This document shows, piece by piece, positions 15,500-26,890 of a stretch of DNA of 47,364 nt; position 1 is the stretch's first letter; each line of letters begins with the position of its first letter. The stretch is from Streptococcus sobrinus DSM 20742 = ATCC 33478 (lineage in GTDB: Bacteria; Bacillota; Bacilli; Lactobacillales; Streptococcaceae). The position numbers and the translations under genes were made by a program. The DNA lies in contig NZ_JMLC01000016.1 of assembly GCF_000686605.1 (NCBI RefSeq), forward strand, positions 1 to 47,364, in the 5' to 3' direction. Under the pieces are notes generated by a model. The model made no database searches. It saw only the letters and a program-made list of their open reading frames with translations, and had not been told where the DNA came from.

Positions 15500-16153
15500 C
15501 TAAAGATAAATAACCTCTAGATTTCCGAACGACACACTGCCGGTCAACTCCAAGGTCTTGCTCCCTTTAGAAGATTGGCTAGGCAGGCTGATGGAGCCTA
15601 GAGGACTTGAAACCTTACAAACAACCGACCAATCTCTAGGAATATAGAGAACCATACTGGCAAAGGAAACTGCAACCTCAAAGTTAGCAATGTCCCCCAA
15701 AATAACAGCCTCATCAAGATAGATTACCTTCTTGCCAAAGGATACTTCTGCCCCGTCAGAGATAAAATTATCATCTCTGATATGAACCGTATGACTAGTG
15801 TAAGGCTGATAGCTGTAGCTATTATTTATCTGGGGGCGCCATCTAAAACGCCAAGCCTTCTTTCCCCTAAATAGAATATCCAGGCCCAGACCGGCCAGAA
15901 AGGCAATGAGACAAATGGTCGCATTGGGGAGATTTAGAAAATGCCATTGACTATTTAGGATAATCAGGAAGAAGGCTAATCCTAGAAAACTACTGGTAAA
16001 GGCAGCAGATAGGAGACTTCCCAGAAACCAGATAGCCGTAAAGGAGAGGCCCAAAAGAGCCCAGCCATCAATTAGGGCTGGAACAAACAAGGCTTGAAAG
16101 AGGATGAGGAGGGCTAGCAGAATCAAAAGGATTCCTAAAATTGACTTTCGCAT
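15500..16153 (-). CDS. LiaF-like membrane protein
   Basis: 217 residues from ATG 16153 (AAAGG upstream). The first half has four hydrophobic stretches (SILGILLILLALLILFQALF; GWALLGLSFTAIWFLGSLLSA; FLGLAFFLIILNSQW; ATICLIAFLAGLGLDILF). The second half is a soluble beta-rich domain with FGKKVIYLDEAVILGDIANFEVAVSFASMVLYIPRDWSVVC and a repeat-like ending (TGSVSFGNLEVIYL). That layout matches LiaF/YvqF-type proteins, which restrain cell-envelope stress signalling, but the liaS/liaR kinase-regulator genes are not beside it here. Its actual role is unproven. Confidence 0.7.
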   Translation of the reverse strand: MRKSILGILLILLALLILFQALFVPALIDGWALLGLSFTAIWFLGSLLSAAFTSSFLGLAFFLIILNSQWHFLNLPNATICLIAFLAGLGLDILFRGKKAWRFRWRPQINNSYSYQPYTSHTVHIRDDNFISDGAEVSFGKKVIYLDEAVILGDIANFEVAVSFASMVLYIPRDWSVVCKVSSPLGSISLPSQSSKGSKTLELTGSVSFGNLEVIYL

Positions 16154-16236
16154 GGGGAGCCTTTCTAGAGATGGGCTGAGGGAAATTTGGGAGATTAAGA
16201 AGAAGGAATGAGGGCTGAGATGGCAAGTTTTATCTT

Positions 16237-16342
16237 TATACTCAATGAAAATCGAAAATAGCCGAGGCAACGAACTGCAGGCAGTACTTGGGTACGGCAA
16301 AGTGAGTTAACGATGGATAGTTTTGATTTTCGAAGAGTATTA
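16237..16342. repeat. BOX-like element, short form
   Basis: TATACTCAATGAAAATCG at one end and GATTTTCGAAGAGTATTA at the other, enclosing AACGAACTGCAGGCAGTAC and GTACGGCAAAGTGAGTTAAC. This is the opposite orientation to the copy at 7416. Confidence 0.78.
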
Positions 16343-16365
16343 GGGGATTAGAAGGCCAACTCACC

Positions 16366-17112
16366 CTATAATAGATCCATCACACCAGAGCCCTTGCTGC
16401 TGGTGGATGGGCTGGCCAAGTGACCGCCGATAACTTGAGCAAAGGTCTCGATATTGAGGCTTTGGACATAGATTTCACCACTACCAGAAAAAGTATTAAC
16501 GACCCCCTCACCGTTGCCCATCGATTGCAAGAAATCATTTTCCACATGAATCTGGTAATCTAGCGTGCTGGACCAGGCTACAACATGGGCATTATCAATG
16601 GTCATTTCCTCTTGCTTGAGCTCAATTTTCTGGATGGAGCCAAAACTATTAACCAGAAGGGTTCCCTGACCTTGCGTCGACATAACGTATAGACCACCCT
16701 GACCGCCAAAGAAGGCCCGACCAAGGGATTGCCGCTCCATAGTATATTGAGCTGAACCATCCAGAGCCAAGAAAGCTCCATCATTGAGGCGGTACTGCTT
16801 GACTCCCAATTCCAGGGCAATAATCTGACCAGGCGTGGCGGGAGCAATAGCTAACCTGCCATCATCTGCATTGGAAATGGCTTGAGTGATTAAGGCAGAC
16901 TCACCAGAAGTCATAGAACGCCCGACCACCTTGAAGAATTTACCTAGGCCACTTTCCTTGGCATTGAGCTTGGTGTTGAGGGTCACTGATGGCGTATGGA
17001 AAACCATACTCCCCCGCTGAATATAGGCGGACTCCCCCGCTTCAAGGAAAATCTCAACTAAGGGGAACTGCATTTTGCTATCAATCCGATAGTTCATGTG
17101 ATTATCTGACAT
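16366..17112 (-). CDS. AIM24 family protein (TIGR00266 type)
   Basis: A 248-residue protein matching the AIM24/DUF124 family: beta-rich, with EIFLEAGESAYIQRGSMVFHTPSVTLNTKL near the start, GGLYVMSTQGQGTLLVNSFGSIQKIEL in the middle and GEGVVNTFSGSGEIYVQSLN near the end. There is no signal peptide or membrane segment. The bacterial role is not known. It starts at ATG 17112 with GAGGTGG just upstream and lies between a LiaF-like gene and a carbonic anhydrase on the same strand, without a clear operon link. Confidence 0.88.
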   Translation of the reverse strand: MSDNHMNYRIDSKMQFPLVEIFLEAGESAYIQRGSMVFHTPSVTLNTKLNAKESGLGKFFKVVGRSMTSGESALITQAISNADDGRLAIAPATPGQIIALELGVKQYRLNDGAFLALDGSAQYTMERQSLGRAFFGGQGGLYVMSTQGQGTLLVNSFGSIQKIELKQEEMTIDNAHVVAWSSTLDYQIHVENDFLQSMGNGEGVVNTFSGSGEIYVQSLNIETFAQVIGGHLASPSTSSKGSGVMDLL

Positions 17113-17220
17113 AGGACCACCTCACTTTTCTCTAGGCTTAAAAACTAGTATAACTGCCGGTTTCCTCTGCTGTCAATACACTAGAGAAAAAATCAGCCCC
17201 GAGACTGAGACTGAAAAAAT

Positions 17221-17715
17221 TCATTGAACCGGTGAAATCCGTCCAGTATCAACATCGTAGACGGCTCCGAAGATGGCAATATCTTTCGGAATTAAGGGTG
17301 AGGCCTTCAAAAGGGCAACATCCTGACGGACACTCTCTTCTACATTTTCAAAGGGCAGAAAATCCCTGTCCTGCAGATCTACTTGGAATCGTTCCTCCAA
17401 GTCTGCTACAAAATCAGCATTTTTAAAAGTTTGAGCCCCACAATCGGTATGATGAAGGACAACAACTTCCCGAGTTCCCAGCTGTTGCTGGGAAATAACC
17501 AAGGAACGAATCACATCGTCTGTTACTCGACCACCAGCATTCCGCAGAATATGGGCATCCCCCAGAGCCAAGCCTAGAGCAGGAGCAACATGGAGACGGG
17601 AATCCATACAAGTTATAATAGCCACCCTGGTCTTGGGCTTGATAGGAAGATGAGCCCTTCCGTGCAAATCAACATAGGCCTGATTAGCCTTGATAAAATT
17701 TTCAAAATAGGTCAT
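17221..17715 (-). CDS. Beta-carbonic anhydrase
   Basis: 164 residues. Beta-class carbonic anhydrases convert CO2 to bicarbonate with a zinc ion in the cytoplasm; streptococci need this to grow in ordinary air. Zinc ligands and the catalytic dyad are visible: C36, D38 and R40 in ITCMDSR, and the H89-x-x-C92 pair in LHHTDCGAQ. The NAGGRVTDDVIRSL motif is typical of the class. It begins at ATG 17715 with AAGGAG at ideal distance and appears to be monocistronic. Confidence 0.93.
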   Translation of the reverse strand: MTYFENFIKANQAYVDLHGRAHLPIKPKTRVAIITCMDSRLHVAPALGLALGDAHILRNAGGRVTDDVIRSLVISQQQLGTREVVVLHHTDCGAQTFKNADFVADLEERFQVDLQDRDFLPFENVEESVRQDVALLKASPLIPKDIAIFGAVYDVDTGRISPVQ

Positions 17716-17853
17716 AAAGACTCCTTATCCCGAGTAAGTATAATAGTTAAAAAAACAAATCTTCGACCATTATAGCATGGATAGATGAAAAAGCCGAGCT
17801 TTTACTCTAATCTCTGGAAAGGCAAAAAGCTCCAAAAACATGACAAACTTTAA

Positions 17854-19578
17854 CTAAGATCTTTTGCCAATGACATAAGTCAACTCGGCTGCCTGATCAG
17901 CCGTAAAGGTACGATAAGAAACGACTCCTGAACCCAAGGCATTGGATTCAGAAATAAGAATGGAACCATCCTTTTTTACCTGCTCAACAATGGCCACATG
18001 ACCATAATCTGGATCTGCACCAGCCTGACCTGGTGCGAAGGAAATGGCATAGCCCACCTTGGGCTGATGGCTGAGGTCATAACCTGACTTAAATTGCCAG
18101 TCACCACCATTGCCCATATAGGGATCGAAATTATAGCCCAGTTCATAGGCCCGATTATAGACATACCAAGTGCATTGACCCCATGGATAGGAATTGGCCA
18201 GATAGGTCTTCGGATTTATGGGACATGACAGTCGGTAACCTGCTGGTAGATTAACTTGGCTGTTTCCTGTTAGGTGCTTGAGCTTTTCTGGAATTTTCGG
18301 AGTGTCACCATGCTGGTCAATCCAAGTATCAATGTCCTGCATGGTTTGAGCTCGCCTCTTACCACTTCCTGAAGTATCAGTAAAATAGACACCCCCATCA
18401 AGAAGGACATTTAACTGTCCTGTGGCATTTTTGGCTGCCTTGTCGTCCTGTATTTTGAAGGTCCAATTTTTATTTTGAATCAAGGTTTGGGCCACCATTT
18501 TGTGAATGGCTTGATCATCGCTGAAATGACTGGCATTATTGGGATTGCTATCAAAGGCCCCATAGCCAAACATATTAGAGCCTGGCAGGGTTGCCACCCC
18601 AGCTGTCCCTAGGGAACTCTCGTGAAGAGCTATGGCAATAATGGCTCGCACATCAAGCCCCGTTTCCTTCTCCCACTTGAGCAGGAGCTGTCCATTAATT
18701 CGCCGCTGATCATAGGCTATACCTAAGGACTGCAAATAACCGTCCAACTGCTCTGCCTTGATACCATAACGATGGGAGAGGAGATTGTGACTATAAGCAT
18801 CCGAACCTGACCAGTGCTCTACATAGGTGGTGTAGGTGAGGGGGCCTTTAGAATTCTTATCATCATCAGACAAATAAGTAGCATTAGGCTGACTCATCCG
18901 ATAGCCGTCAAAAAAGGGACTAACTAGGATATCAGCTTGACCAAACGATGCTTGATTTTGCTGGTGAGCAGGAATTGACTTGGACTTGCCAGCCGGCTGA
19001 CCTGATTTTGCCTTCGCCTTGGACTCTGATTTTTCTAGCTGTTTAGCCTGATTATGATCTACCTGCTTAGATTCTGTCTGCTGATCTTGGTCAGAACCAA
19101 AGCCTGTTCCTGAAGACGACCCGGTGCTACTAGAAGAATTGGTCTGTTCAGTTTGGTGGTCGGCTCCCTGACGGCTATCTGGTTGCCCATCAGAGGGCTG
19201 TTCTAGGGAAGCCTCCCCCTGACTTGAGCTTGAACTATCCTGGCTTGTTTTAGAATCTGCCCGTTTCTCTTCTTGATTGGCTTGAGAATTTGACGGCTTC
19301 TGTTCTTGCTTGTCCTGAGATGAAGAACCTGCACTAGCACCTTGAGATGGTGCCTCAGCGGACTCCCCAGACTCACTTCTTGCCTCTTCATTCTCAGATT
19401 CTTTTCCATCTTCCGAGGTGCTTACCTCGTTACTTTCATGGTCTCTAAATTTGCCCTGCTCCTGCCTAGGCCTACGAGCTAATCTACCGACAGTCTCTGC
19501 CAAGGTTACCCCTGGAGCCAGATAAGAGCCCGACAAGATGAATAGAAGTATCAGTGATAGAAATTTCTCTTTTTTCAC
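17854..19578 (-). CDS. Secreted glucosaminidase-CHAP cell-wall hydrolase
   Basis: 574 residues from GTG 19578 (AAAGGAG nine bases upstream). A signal peptide (KKEKFLSLILLFILSGSYLAPGVTLA) leads a long Ser/Gln/Glu-rich low-complexity linker to about residue 210. A glucosaminidase-type domain follows (LLLKWEKETGLDVRAIIAIALHESSLGTAG, with the catalytic Glu in HESSLGTAG). The C-terminal CHAP domain holds YPWGQCTWYVYNRA with the catalytic Cys and GHVAIVEQV with the His. It should cut peptidoglycan at both a glycan and a peptide bond, perhaps in cell separation. There is no wall-anchor motif, so it is probably released or held non-covalently. The upstream region is repeat-rich and has no obvious promoter. 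Confidence 0.9.
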   Translation of the reverse strand: MKKEKFLSLILLFILSGSYLAPGVTLAETVGRLARRPRQEQGKFRDHESNEVSTSEDGKESENEEARSESGESAEAPSQGASAGSSSQDKQEQKPSNSQANQEEKRADSKTSQDSSSSSQGEASLEQPSDGQPDSRQGADHQTEQTNSSSSTGSSSGTGFGSDQDQQTESKQVDHNQAKQLEKSESKAKAKSGQPAGKSKSIPAHQQNQASFGQADILVSPFFDGYRMSQPNATYLSDDDKNSKGPLTYTTYVEHWSGSDAYSHNLLSHRYGIKAEQLDGYLQSLGIAYDQRRINGQLLLKWEKETGLDVRAIIAIALHESSLGTAGVATLPGSNMFGYGAFDSNPNNASHFSDDQAIHKMVAQTLIQNKNWTFKIQDDKAAKNATGQLNVLLDGGVYFTDTSGSGKRRAQTMQDIDTWIDQHGDTPKIPEKLKHLTGNSQVNLPAGYRLSCPINPKTYLANSYPWGQCTWYVYNRAYELGYNFDPYMGNGGDWQFKSGYDLSHQPKVGYAISFAPGQAGADPDYGHVAIVEQVKKDGSILISESNALGSGVVSYRTFTADQAAELTYVIGKRS

Positions 19579-20375
19579 AACTAGCAACTCCTTTCTTAAG
19601 GTATCAGAGAGAAAAGGCATCTTCTTGACCAAGCAAGAGATAGCTAACGGCAATCGCTGGTCTGATTGCCTAGCTCCCTGACAACTCCAAACGGCCAGTA
19701 ATTCCGACTGTCTGGTTTTCGTATTGCCACAGCCAAAGTCACTCCAGTTTTACGCTTTAGAGTGATTACGAAAGCTACCATCTAAGCTTTCTATGTCCGA
19801 TAAAGCAGTAGACTGCTTTATCTTCGTATCCCCAACCATAAAACAACTCAAAGAATTAAAAAGTCTTGTAGATTTCTTTAATCGATCCTGAAAATAAGGA
19901 AGCGAGGTAACATGGCAACTATTGGAGCAGACTTCCTTTTTCCGCAAAGCTGTAGGCAAGTTCAATTCACAAATATGTCTCACCTATTTATTCGTAAAAG
20001 GATTAGAAAAAGGGGAACGGAAATTGCTCTGACGAAGCCAGCAATCTCCCCTCACTCCCTAGTTTTAAGGCTTCAAGCGAGTCGCTACAGGAGACGCTAT
20101 TTTGCGAACTACCTGCCTTTCCTACTACATTCCTTGCAAATAATCAGCAAGTTTGAAAGGAATCTGTCGCAAACTAAAAGTCTATCACAGACTCCCCTCG
20201 CTTCTTTACTTCCAGACTCAGGAAGTTTTTAGCCACTGAACAAAAACTCTACTCCCACCCCGCACAGTTGATTTGGATTTTTCAAACAGCCCCGCTAATG
20301 CCATTCGACCTATCACTTTTCTGGCAAAATAAAAAGACCTCTCACGAAGTCCTTCTTTATTGATTTATTTGGGCC
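19579..20375. repeat. Repeat-derived gap where sufB would be expected
   Basis: About 800 bp with no supported gene. It holds the conserved hairpin GGCAATC/GATTGCC (19649-19670) with the flanking CTAACGG and CCTAGCTCCCTGAC text seen in other repeats. At 19850 is an ACAACTCAAAGAATT block shared with 39692. ACTCCCACCCCGCACAGTT near 20253 resembles 2856-2870. Short frames on plus here look like noise. sufB, which normally follows sufU, is absent. Confidence 0.6.
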
Positions 20376-22340
<1,965 letters not shown>

Positions 22341-23603
22341 TTAACGTTTATCTAACTTGTGGTCAAGGACGGCAATCATTTCATCACGCACATCCTTGCT
22401 TGGAATTTCTGTAATCACGGCTCCCAAGAAACCGAGGATAACCAAGCGTTCAGCCTCTTCATGCTTGAGGCCCCGACTCATCAGATAGTACATGTCATCT
22501 GGGTCAATTTGGCCGATGGAAGCGGCGTGCCCAGCGGTGACATCATTTTCATCAATCAAAAGGATAGGATTGGCATCCGAGCGAGCCTTGTCCGAAAGCA
22601 TGAGAACCCGGCTTTCCTGCTGGGCATCGGCACCCTTGGCACCCTTGACGATGTGGCCGATGCCATTGAAGGTCAGGGTTCCTTTTTCTAGGATAACCCC
22701 ATGTTGCAGGATATGGCCGACAGAATTGCGACCATAGTTGGTCACTCGGGTATCAATCCCTTGAACCTGACGACCACTAGAGGCCGCAACAACCTTGAGG
22801 TCGGCATAACTGCCATCCCCAATCAAATCGCTATCAAAGTCGCCGATGACATTACCTTCATTCATGACTCCCAGAGCCCAATCAATGCTGGCATCGCGGT
22901 CCAGACGACCTCGCCGGCTCATGTAGGTGGTCAGATTTTGGCCCAGACGGTCAATGGCTGAAAACTTAACCTGACTGCCAGCTCCAGCAATGACTTCCAC
23001 ACTGATATCGGCTGTCGCCTTGGCTCCAGCTTGGCCAATGGATTCAAAGCGTTCCAAGTAGCTAAACTTACTGTTGCGACCAGCAATGACCAAGACATGC
23101 TTGTTGAAAGGGGCATCGGAATCGCTATCCTGGTAGTAGAGACCTTCCAAGGGTTGGTCAATCTCAATATTATCCGGCACGTAGAGGACGGCACTACTAT
23201 TAAAATAGGCATAGTGATAGGCCGCCAACTTGTCTTCATTGTAGGGCAGGGCATTGCCGAAATTGGCTTCCAGAACTTCTGGAATAGTTTCCAGAGCACT
23301 TGCGAAATCTGTAAAGACCACGCCCTTGTCAATCAGGTCAGGACTCAATTGTTCCAGAACGGTTTGGCTACCCACTTGAACCAGCTTAGGATTCTGGCTC
23401 AGGGCTGCAAAATCAGGAACATTAGCAGTCGCCTCATTTTCAGCCAGGCTACCGTCACCCAGATTCCAGCGGTTAAAGCGAACCTTTTCAATCCGAGGCA
23501 ACTCCAATTGGTCAATTTGCTCAAAGGCAGCCAGACGGCGGTCTTGCAACCAGGCTGGTTCAGCCTTGAGCTGAGAAAAATTTATAATGGCTTCTTTTGT
23601 CAT
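22341..23603 (-). CDS. sufD: SufD, Fe-S cluster scaffold complex subunit
   Basis: A 420-residue SufD, a partner in the SufBCD scaffold on which iron-sulfur clusters are built. The C-terminal beta-helix core shows GIDTRVTNYGRNSVGHILQHGVILEKGTLTFNGIGHIVKGAKGADAQQESRVL-type text and the closing SIGQIDPDDMYYLMSRGLKHEEAERLVILGFL. The N-terminal part (MTKEAIINFSQLKAEPAWLQDRRLAAFE) is typical of streptococcal SufD. SufD needs SufB, which is not in the window, and SufC, which lies about 730 bp upstream. Confidence 0.94.
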   Translation of the reverse strand: MTKEAIINFSQLKAEPAWLQDRRLAAFEQIDQLELPRIEKVRFNRWNLGDGSLAENEATANVPDFAALSQNPKLVQVGSQTVLEQLSPDLIDKGVVFTDFASALETIPEVLEANFGNALPYNEDKLAAYHYAYFNSSAVLYVPDNIEIDQPLEGLYYQDSDSDAPFNKHVLVIAGRNSKFSYLERFESIGQAGAKATADISVEVIAGAGSQVKFSAIDRLGQNLTTYMSRRGRLDRDASIDWALGVMNEGNVIGDFDSDLIGDGSYADLKVVAASSGRQVQGIDTRVTNYGRNSVGHILQHGVILEKGTLTFNGIGHIVKGAKGADAQQESRVLMLSDKARSDANPILLIDENDVTAGHAASIGQIDPDDMYYLMSRGLKHEEAERLVILGFLGAVITEIPSKDVRDEMIAVLDHKLDKR

Positions 23604-24331
23604 AATGATGCTTACTCCATTTCTAGCTAAATATTTCGAGTAAAAGATTAATTGTTTAGCTTTCTAAATGACCTTGAGCAAGGGGGACCTGCTCTATAAT
23701 CAGGCCTCATACTTTTTAAGTTCAAAATTTCAGATTACATCCTTTGCAAAGTCCTACCTTGTTAAAAAGACATCGTCCTTTGAGTAAGGCTGCAAAGATA
23801 GCATGATACTTTCGCCAAAATGGCATTATTAGTAACAAAGATGGTTGTTGCTAATAACGGAAATTTTGAGACCCAGTCTCAAAATTTAGTAATGAAACTC
23901 CGCAATTGAACTCGCCTACACCACTGTGGAAAAAGAGAGGTGGCTGTTTTGACTTTAGTCAATCTACAGCCGCGGCTACCTTGAGGTATAAATCTGCCTT
24001 GAAGCTCTGTTGCTCCTTCGTCAGATTTCCTGCCTCACCTTACTATTTTCGAGTTCGGGTAAAAAAGGTCTCCCAGACCTTTTTAATCCTTTGTGGTGCT
24101 TAACGGCTCTGTATCTTGTGAGGAGTTTGCTTGCGTCCGCACTTTTAAACGACATTTCCTTTTCAAAATCGATATTATTTTGAAAAGGAAATTAGTAAGG
24201 TAGCTAGGTAAGTCACCATAGCGATTACCGTGGTTTATCAGTGACTTTTAATCACTGATAAACTTGCTACGTTAGAAAGTATCAAAAGTGTAAATTTTGA
24301 CTTTAAATGGGCATTAGAAAGCTCTTCATCA
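23604..24331. repeat. Composite repeat (family B) between sufC and sufD
   Basis: The family B unit begins GATACTTTCGCC at about 23805 and ends near 24312. It includes a perfect hairpin AAATTTTGAGAC/GTCTCAAAATTT (near 23858-23886) and TTTGCTTGCGTCCGCAC (near 24126). A further segment, about 23900-24118, is absent from the copy at 25471 and carries AAAAAGGTCT/AGACCTTTTT. TTAGTAAGG at 24192 starts the shared hairpin core. There is no supported gene. Confidence 0.72.
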
Positions 24332-25102
24332 TTAGACTTCTTCCTGATAGTCAATACCCAGCTCTTCAGCCAAATGAGCATAACCTTCTTTTTCCAGACG
24401 GGCCGCTAGGTCAGCATCCCCCGTCATGACGATGCGGCCATCCATCATAATATGAACGACATCAGGTTTGATATAGTTGAGCAAGCGTTGGTAGTGGGTG
24501 ATAATCATGGCACCAAAGCCTTCGCCCCGCATGGCATTAACCCCTTTAGACACGACCTTGAGAGCATCAATATCAAGACCTGAATCAATTTCATCTAGGA
24601 GGGCAAACTTAGGTTCCAGCATGAGGAGCTGCAGGATTTCATTACGTTTCTTTTCACCACCGGAGAAACCTTCGTTGAGGTACCGCTCGGCCATCTCTTC
24701 CTTCATGCCCAAAAGTTCCATCTTTTCGTCCAATTTGGTCAGGAATTGGCGGATAGAAATTTTCTCATCATCTTCCTTACCAGCATTCATGGCTGCCCGA
24801 ATAAATTCGGCATTGGTAATCCCTGGAATTTCAGCAGGGTATTGCATAGCCAGGAAAAGCCCCAGACGAGCTCTTTCATCAGTTGCCAACTCCAGAATGT
24901 CTTGACCATCAAAGAGAATTTGCCCCTGGGTCACCTGGTAGTTGGGATTCCCCATAATGGCAGCAGACAGGGTTGATTTCCCAGTCCCATTAGGCCCCAT
25001 GATGGCAGCAATTTGACCCGTCTTCAAGGTCAAATTCAGGCCCTTGAGAATTTCCCTATCTTCAATAGACACATGCAAATCTTTAATTTCGAGTACAGAC
25101 AA
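24332..25102 (-). CDS. sufC: SufC, Fe-S cluster assembly ATPase
   Basis: A 256-residue ABC-type ATPase that powers the SufBCD scaffold. Walker A is GPNGTGKST, the signature motif is FSGGEKKRNEILQ, Walker B is FALLDEIDSGLD and the His switch is IITHYQRLL, all as in SufC. The start is TTG 25102, with AGGAGG six bases upstream. A 7-bp hairpin with a T-run lies about 20-45 bp upstream. It is flanked on both sides by family B repeats in the same orientation, which isolates it from sufD and rgpG. Confidence 0.96.
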   Translation of the reverse strand: MSVLEIKDLHVSIEDREILKGLNLTLKTGQIAAIMGPNGTGKSTLSAAIMGNPNYQVTQGQILFDGQDILELATDERARLGLFLAMQYPAEIPGITNAEFIRAAMNAGKEDDEKISIRQFLTKLDEKMELLGMKEEMAERYLNEGFSGGEKKRNEILQLLMLEPKFALLDEIDSGLDIDALKVVSKGVNAMRGEGFGAMIITHYQRLLNYIKPDVVHIMMDGRIVMTGDADLAARLEKEGYAHLAEELGIDYQEEV

Positions 25103-25692
25103 AACTTTCCTCCTCTATCTATAAAAACAGCTTCTCAAAGAAGCTCAACAACAATTTTAAGGCAAGAAGGGAAATGACTACTGAATTAAATCAAAACTAC
25201 CAGTTTGGCCTAAGTAGCACTCCGCCCATACCTTATCGACTAAGGAGCTCTGCAATTTAGTCAGATGGGACCATGCTAAAGCTGTCGGTCGTAAGGTTGG
25301 AACTTGAAAAGTAGTAAAGTAACCACCAGATGTTCGAAAACTTGGCAGTCCAAAGGCTTGAAGTTAAAAGCTTATACTCACCAAACTTCAAAACTAGCGA
25401 TTCACTCTGTCAATATGATTACATCTGGAAAATGGATATATATCTTTAACTAACAAAACAGTTGCAAAGTGATACTTTCGCCAAAGTGGTATTATAAGCA
25501 ACAATCATAATAGTTGCTTGTAACGGAAATTTTGAGACCGAGTCTCAAAATTTAGCAATGAAACTCCAAGAGGAGTTTGCTTGCGTCCGCACTTTTTAAG
25601 AAAGTAGCAAAAATGCTAACTTTGATTTTAATTGAGCATTGGCTTGGTAACTAACCAAGTTCCCTTCTTGCTCAATTTCCCTTTCATTATAA
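25103..25692. repeat. Leader hairpin and repeat (family B) upstream of sufC
   Basis: A second family B unit at about 25471-25645 repeats GATACTTTCGCC, AAATTTTGAGAC/GTCTCAAAATTT and TTTGCTTGCGTCCGCAC. The AGCTTCT/AGAAGCT hairpin plus T-run at 25123-25145 sits just upstream of the sufC start. The rest (25146-25470) shows no gene. Confidence 0.65.
25123..25145 (-). terminator. Terminator-like hairpin in the sufC leader
   Basis: On minus AGCTTCT-TTG-AGAAGCT is followed by GTTTTTATAG, only about 20 bp before the sufC TTG. It may stop read-through from rgpG or act as an attenuator of the suf genes. Confidence 0.55.
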
Positions 25693-25716
25693 CAAAAAAC
25701 CGCTCACTAGGAACGG
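25693..25716 (-). terminator. rgpG terminator
   Basis: CCGTTC-CTAGT-GAGCGG on minus followed by TTTTTTG, 8 bp after the rgpG stop. Confidence 0.75.
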
Positions 25717-25723
25717 ATTTGAA

Positions 25724-26887
25724 CTACTTTTTAAACTTTCGTTTCCACTCGTCCAGAACAGCTTGACGGTAGGAACTGTTACCAATAAATTTGAGACAGT
25801 CAAAGAGCGGCGTCCGCCCCACACTCCAAATTTGCAGGCCTTCAATCAGGACTTCTGCCGTAAAGAGGAGGCCAACCATGAGGAGAACTCCCCCTAAACG
25901 GCTAGAGACATTCAAAAGCAGGGAAGTCAGCGAGAAGACCATAGTAATACCATAGACCACCAAGACGGCTCCCCGATGGGTGAAGCCCATAGCTAAAAGA
26001 CGGTGGTGGAGGTGCATTTTATCAGCCTCTGTTGCCGGTCGTCCCGATAATTTCCGACGAATAATAGCCACGAAGGTATCCAAAATAGGCACCCCCAAAA
26101 TGATAACCGGTGTAATAACCGCTACGGCTGTCGAATTTTTCAAGCCCTGTAAGGACAGAACACCAATCATAAAGCCGATAAAGAGGGCCCCAGTATCTCC
26201 CAAATAGATAATGGCAGGATTATAGTTATAGGGGAAGAAACCTGCAATAGCAGCAATCAAGAGAAAGATGGTCAAGGTTGTGTAGAGATTACTGTCAAAA
26301 AGAAAGAAATAGGAAATCAAACCCATAGTGGTTAAACTGATAACCGATACCCCACAGACTAAGCCATCCAGCCCATCTATCAGATTGATAGCATTAGTAA
26401 TTGCCACAATCCAAAGCACAGTAAGGAAAAAACTTAAAACCGGTCCAAAATAGAGCATGGGACCACCAAATGGAATTTTAAAACTATCAAAGCGGTAATC
26501 GGTAAAGGCCCAAACAACAAGGGCTCCCAAGATAATTCCCAGCATCTTGGAGCGAGGCTTGAGCTCAAAAATATCATCAATAAAGCCCGTCATTGAAACA
26601 ATTAACCCACCAATAGTAACCGGCAATATATAATCAAAGTAGGACATGAAATAGTGATTTCTTACCGTGATAATGGGCATTAAAATCAAAGTCCCAACTA
26701 AAAAGGCAATCAAAATTCCTAAGCCACCGCTGCTTGGCATGGGAACTTTGTTAATCCGCCTAGCATTGGGATTGTCAACAGCTCCAATGTGAAAGGCTAG
26801 GAAACGTATCAGAGGTGTCAAAACCAAAGGAATCAAAAAAACACCGATTAAAACTAAAATATACTGTAAGCGAAATTGACTAATCAT
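25724..26887 (-). CDS. rgpG: RgpG-like WecA/TagO family sugar-phosphate transferase
   Basis: A 387-residue polytopic membrane enzyme of the MraY/WecA/TagO family, which adds an amino-sugar phosphate (probably GlcNAc-1-P) to undecaprenyl phosphate. In S. mutans RgpG does this for rhamnose-glucose polysaccharide. Motifs are TGFIDDIFELKPRSK, NAINLIDGLDGLVCGVS and the HHRLLAMGFTHRGAVL loop. Ten or so hydrophobic segments are visible. It begins three bases after the mecA stop, so it is probably translated with mecA. Substrate and polymer are inferred from the family and gene order. Confidence 0.9.
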   Translation of the reverse strand: MISQFRLQYILVLIGVFLIPLVLTPLIRFLAFHIGAVDNPNARRINKVPMPSSGGLGILIAFLVGTLILMPIITVRNHYFMSYFDYILPVTIGGLIVSMTGFIDDIFELKPRSKMLGIILGALVVWAFTDYRFDSFKIPFGGPMLYFGPVLSFFLTVLWIVAITNAINLIDGLDGLVCGVSVISLTTMGLISYFFLFDSNLYTTLTIFLLIAAIAGFFPYNYNPAIIYLGDTGALFIGFMIGVLSLQGLKNSTAVAVITPVIILGVPILDTFVAIIRRKLSGRPATEADKMHLHHRLLAMGFTHRGAVLVVYGITMVFSLTSLLLNVSSRLGGVLLMVGLLFTAEVLIEGLQIWSVGRTPLFDCLKFIGNSSYRQAVLDEWKRKFKK

Positions 26888-26890
26888 TCC

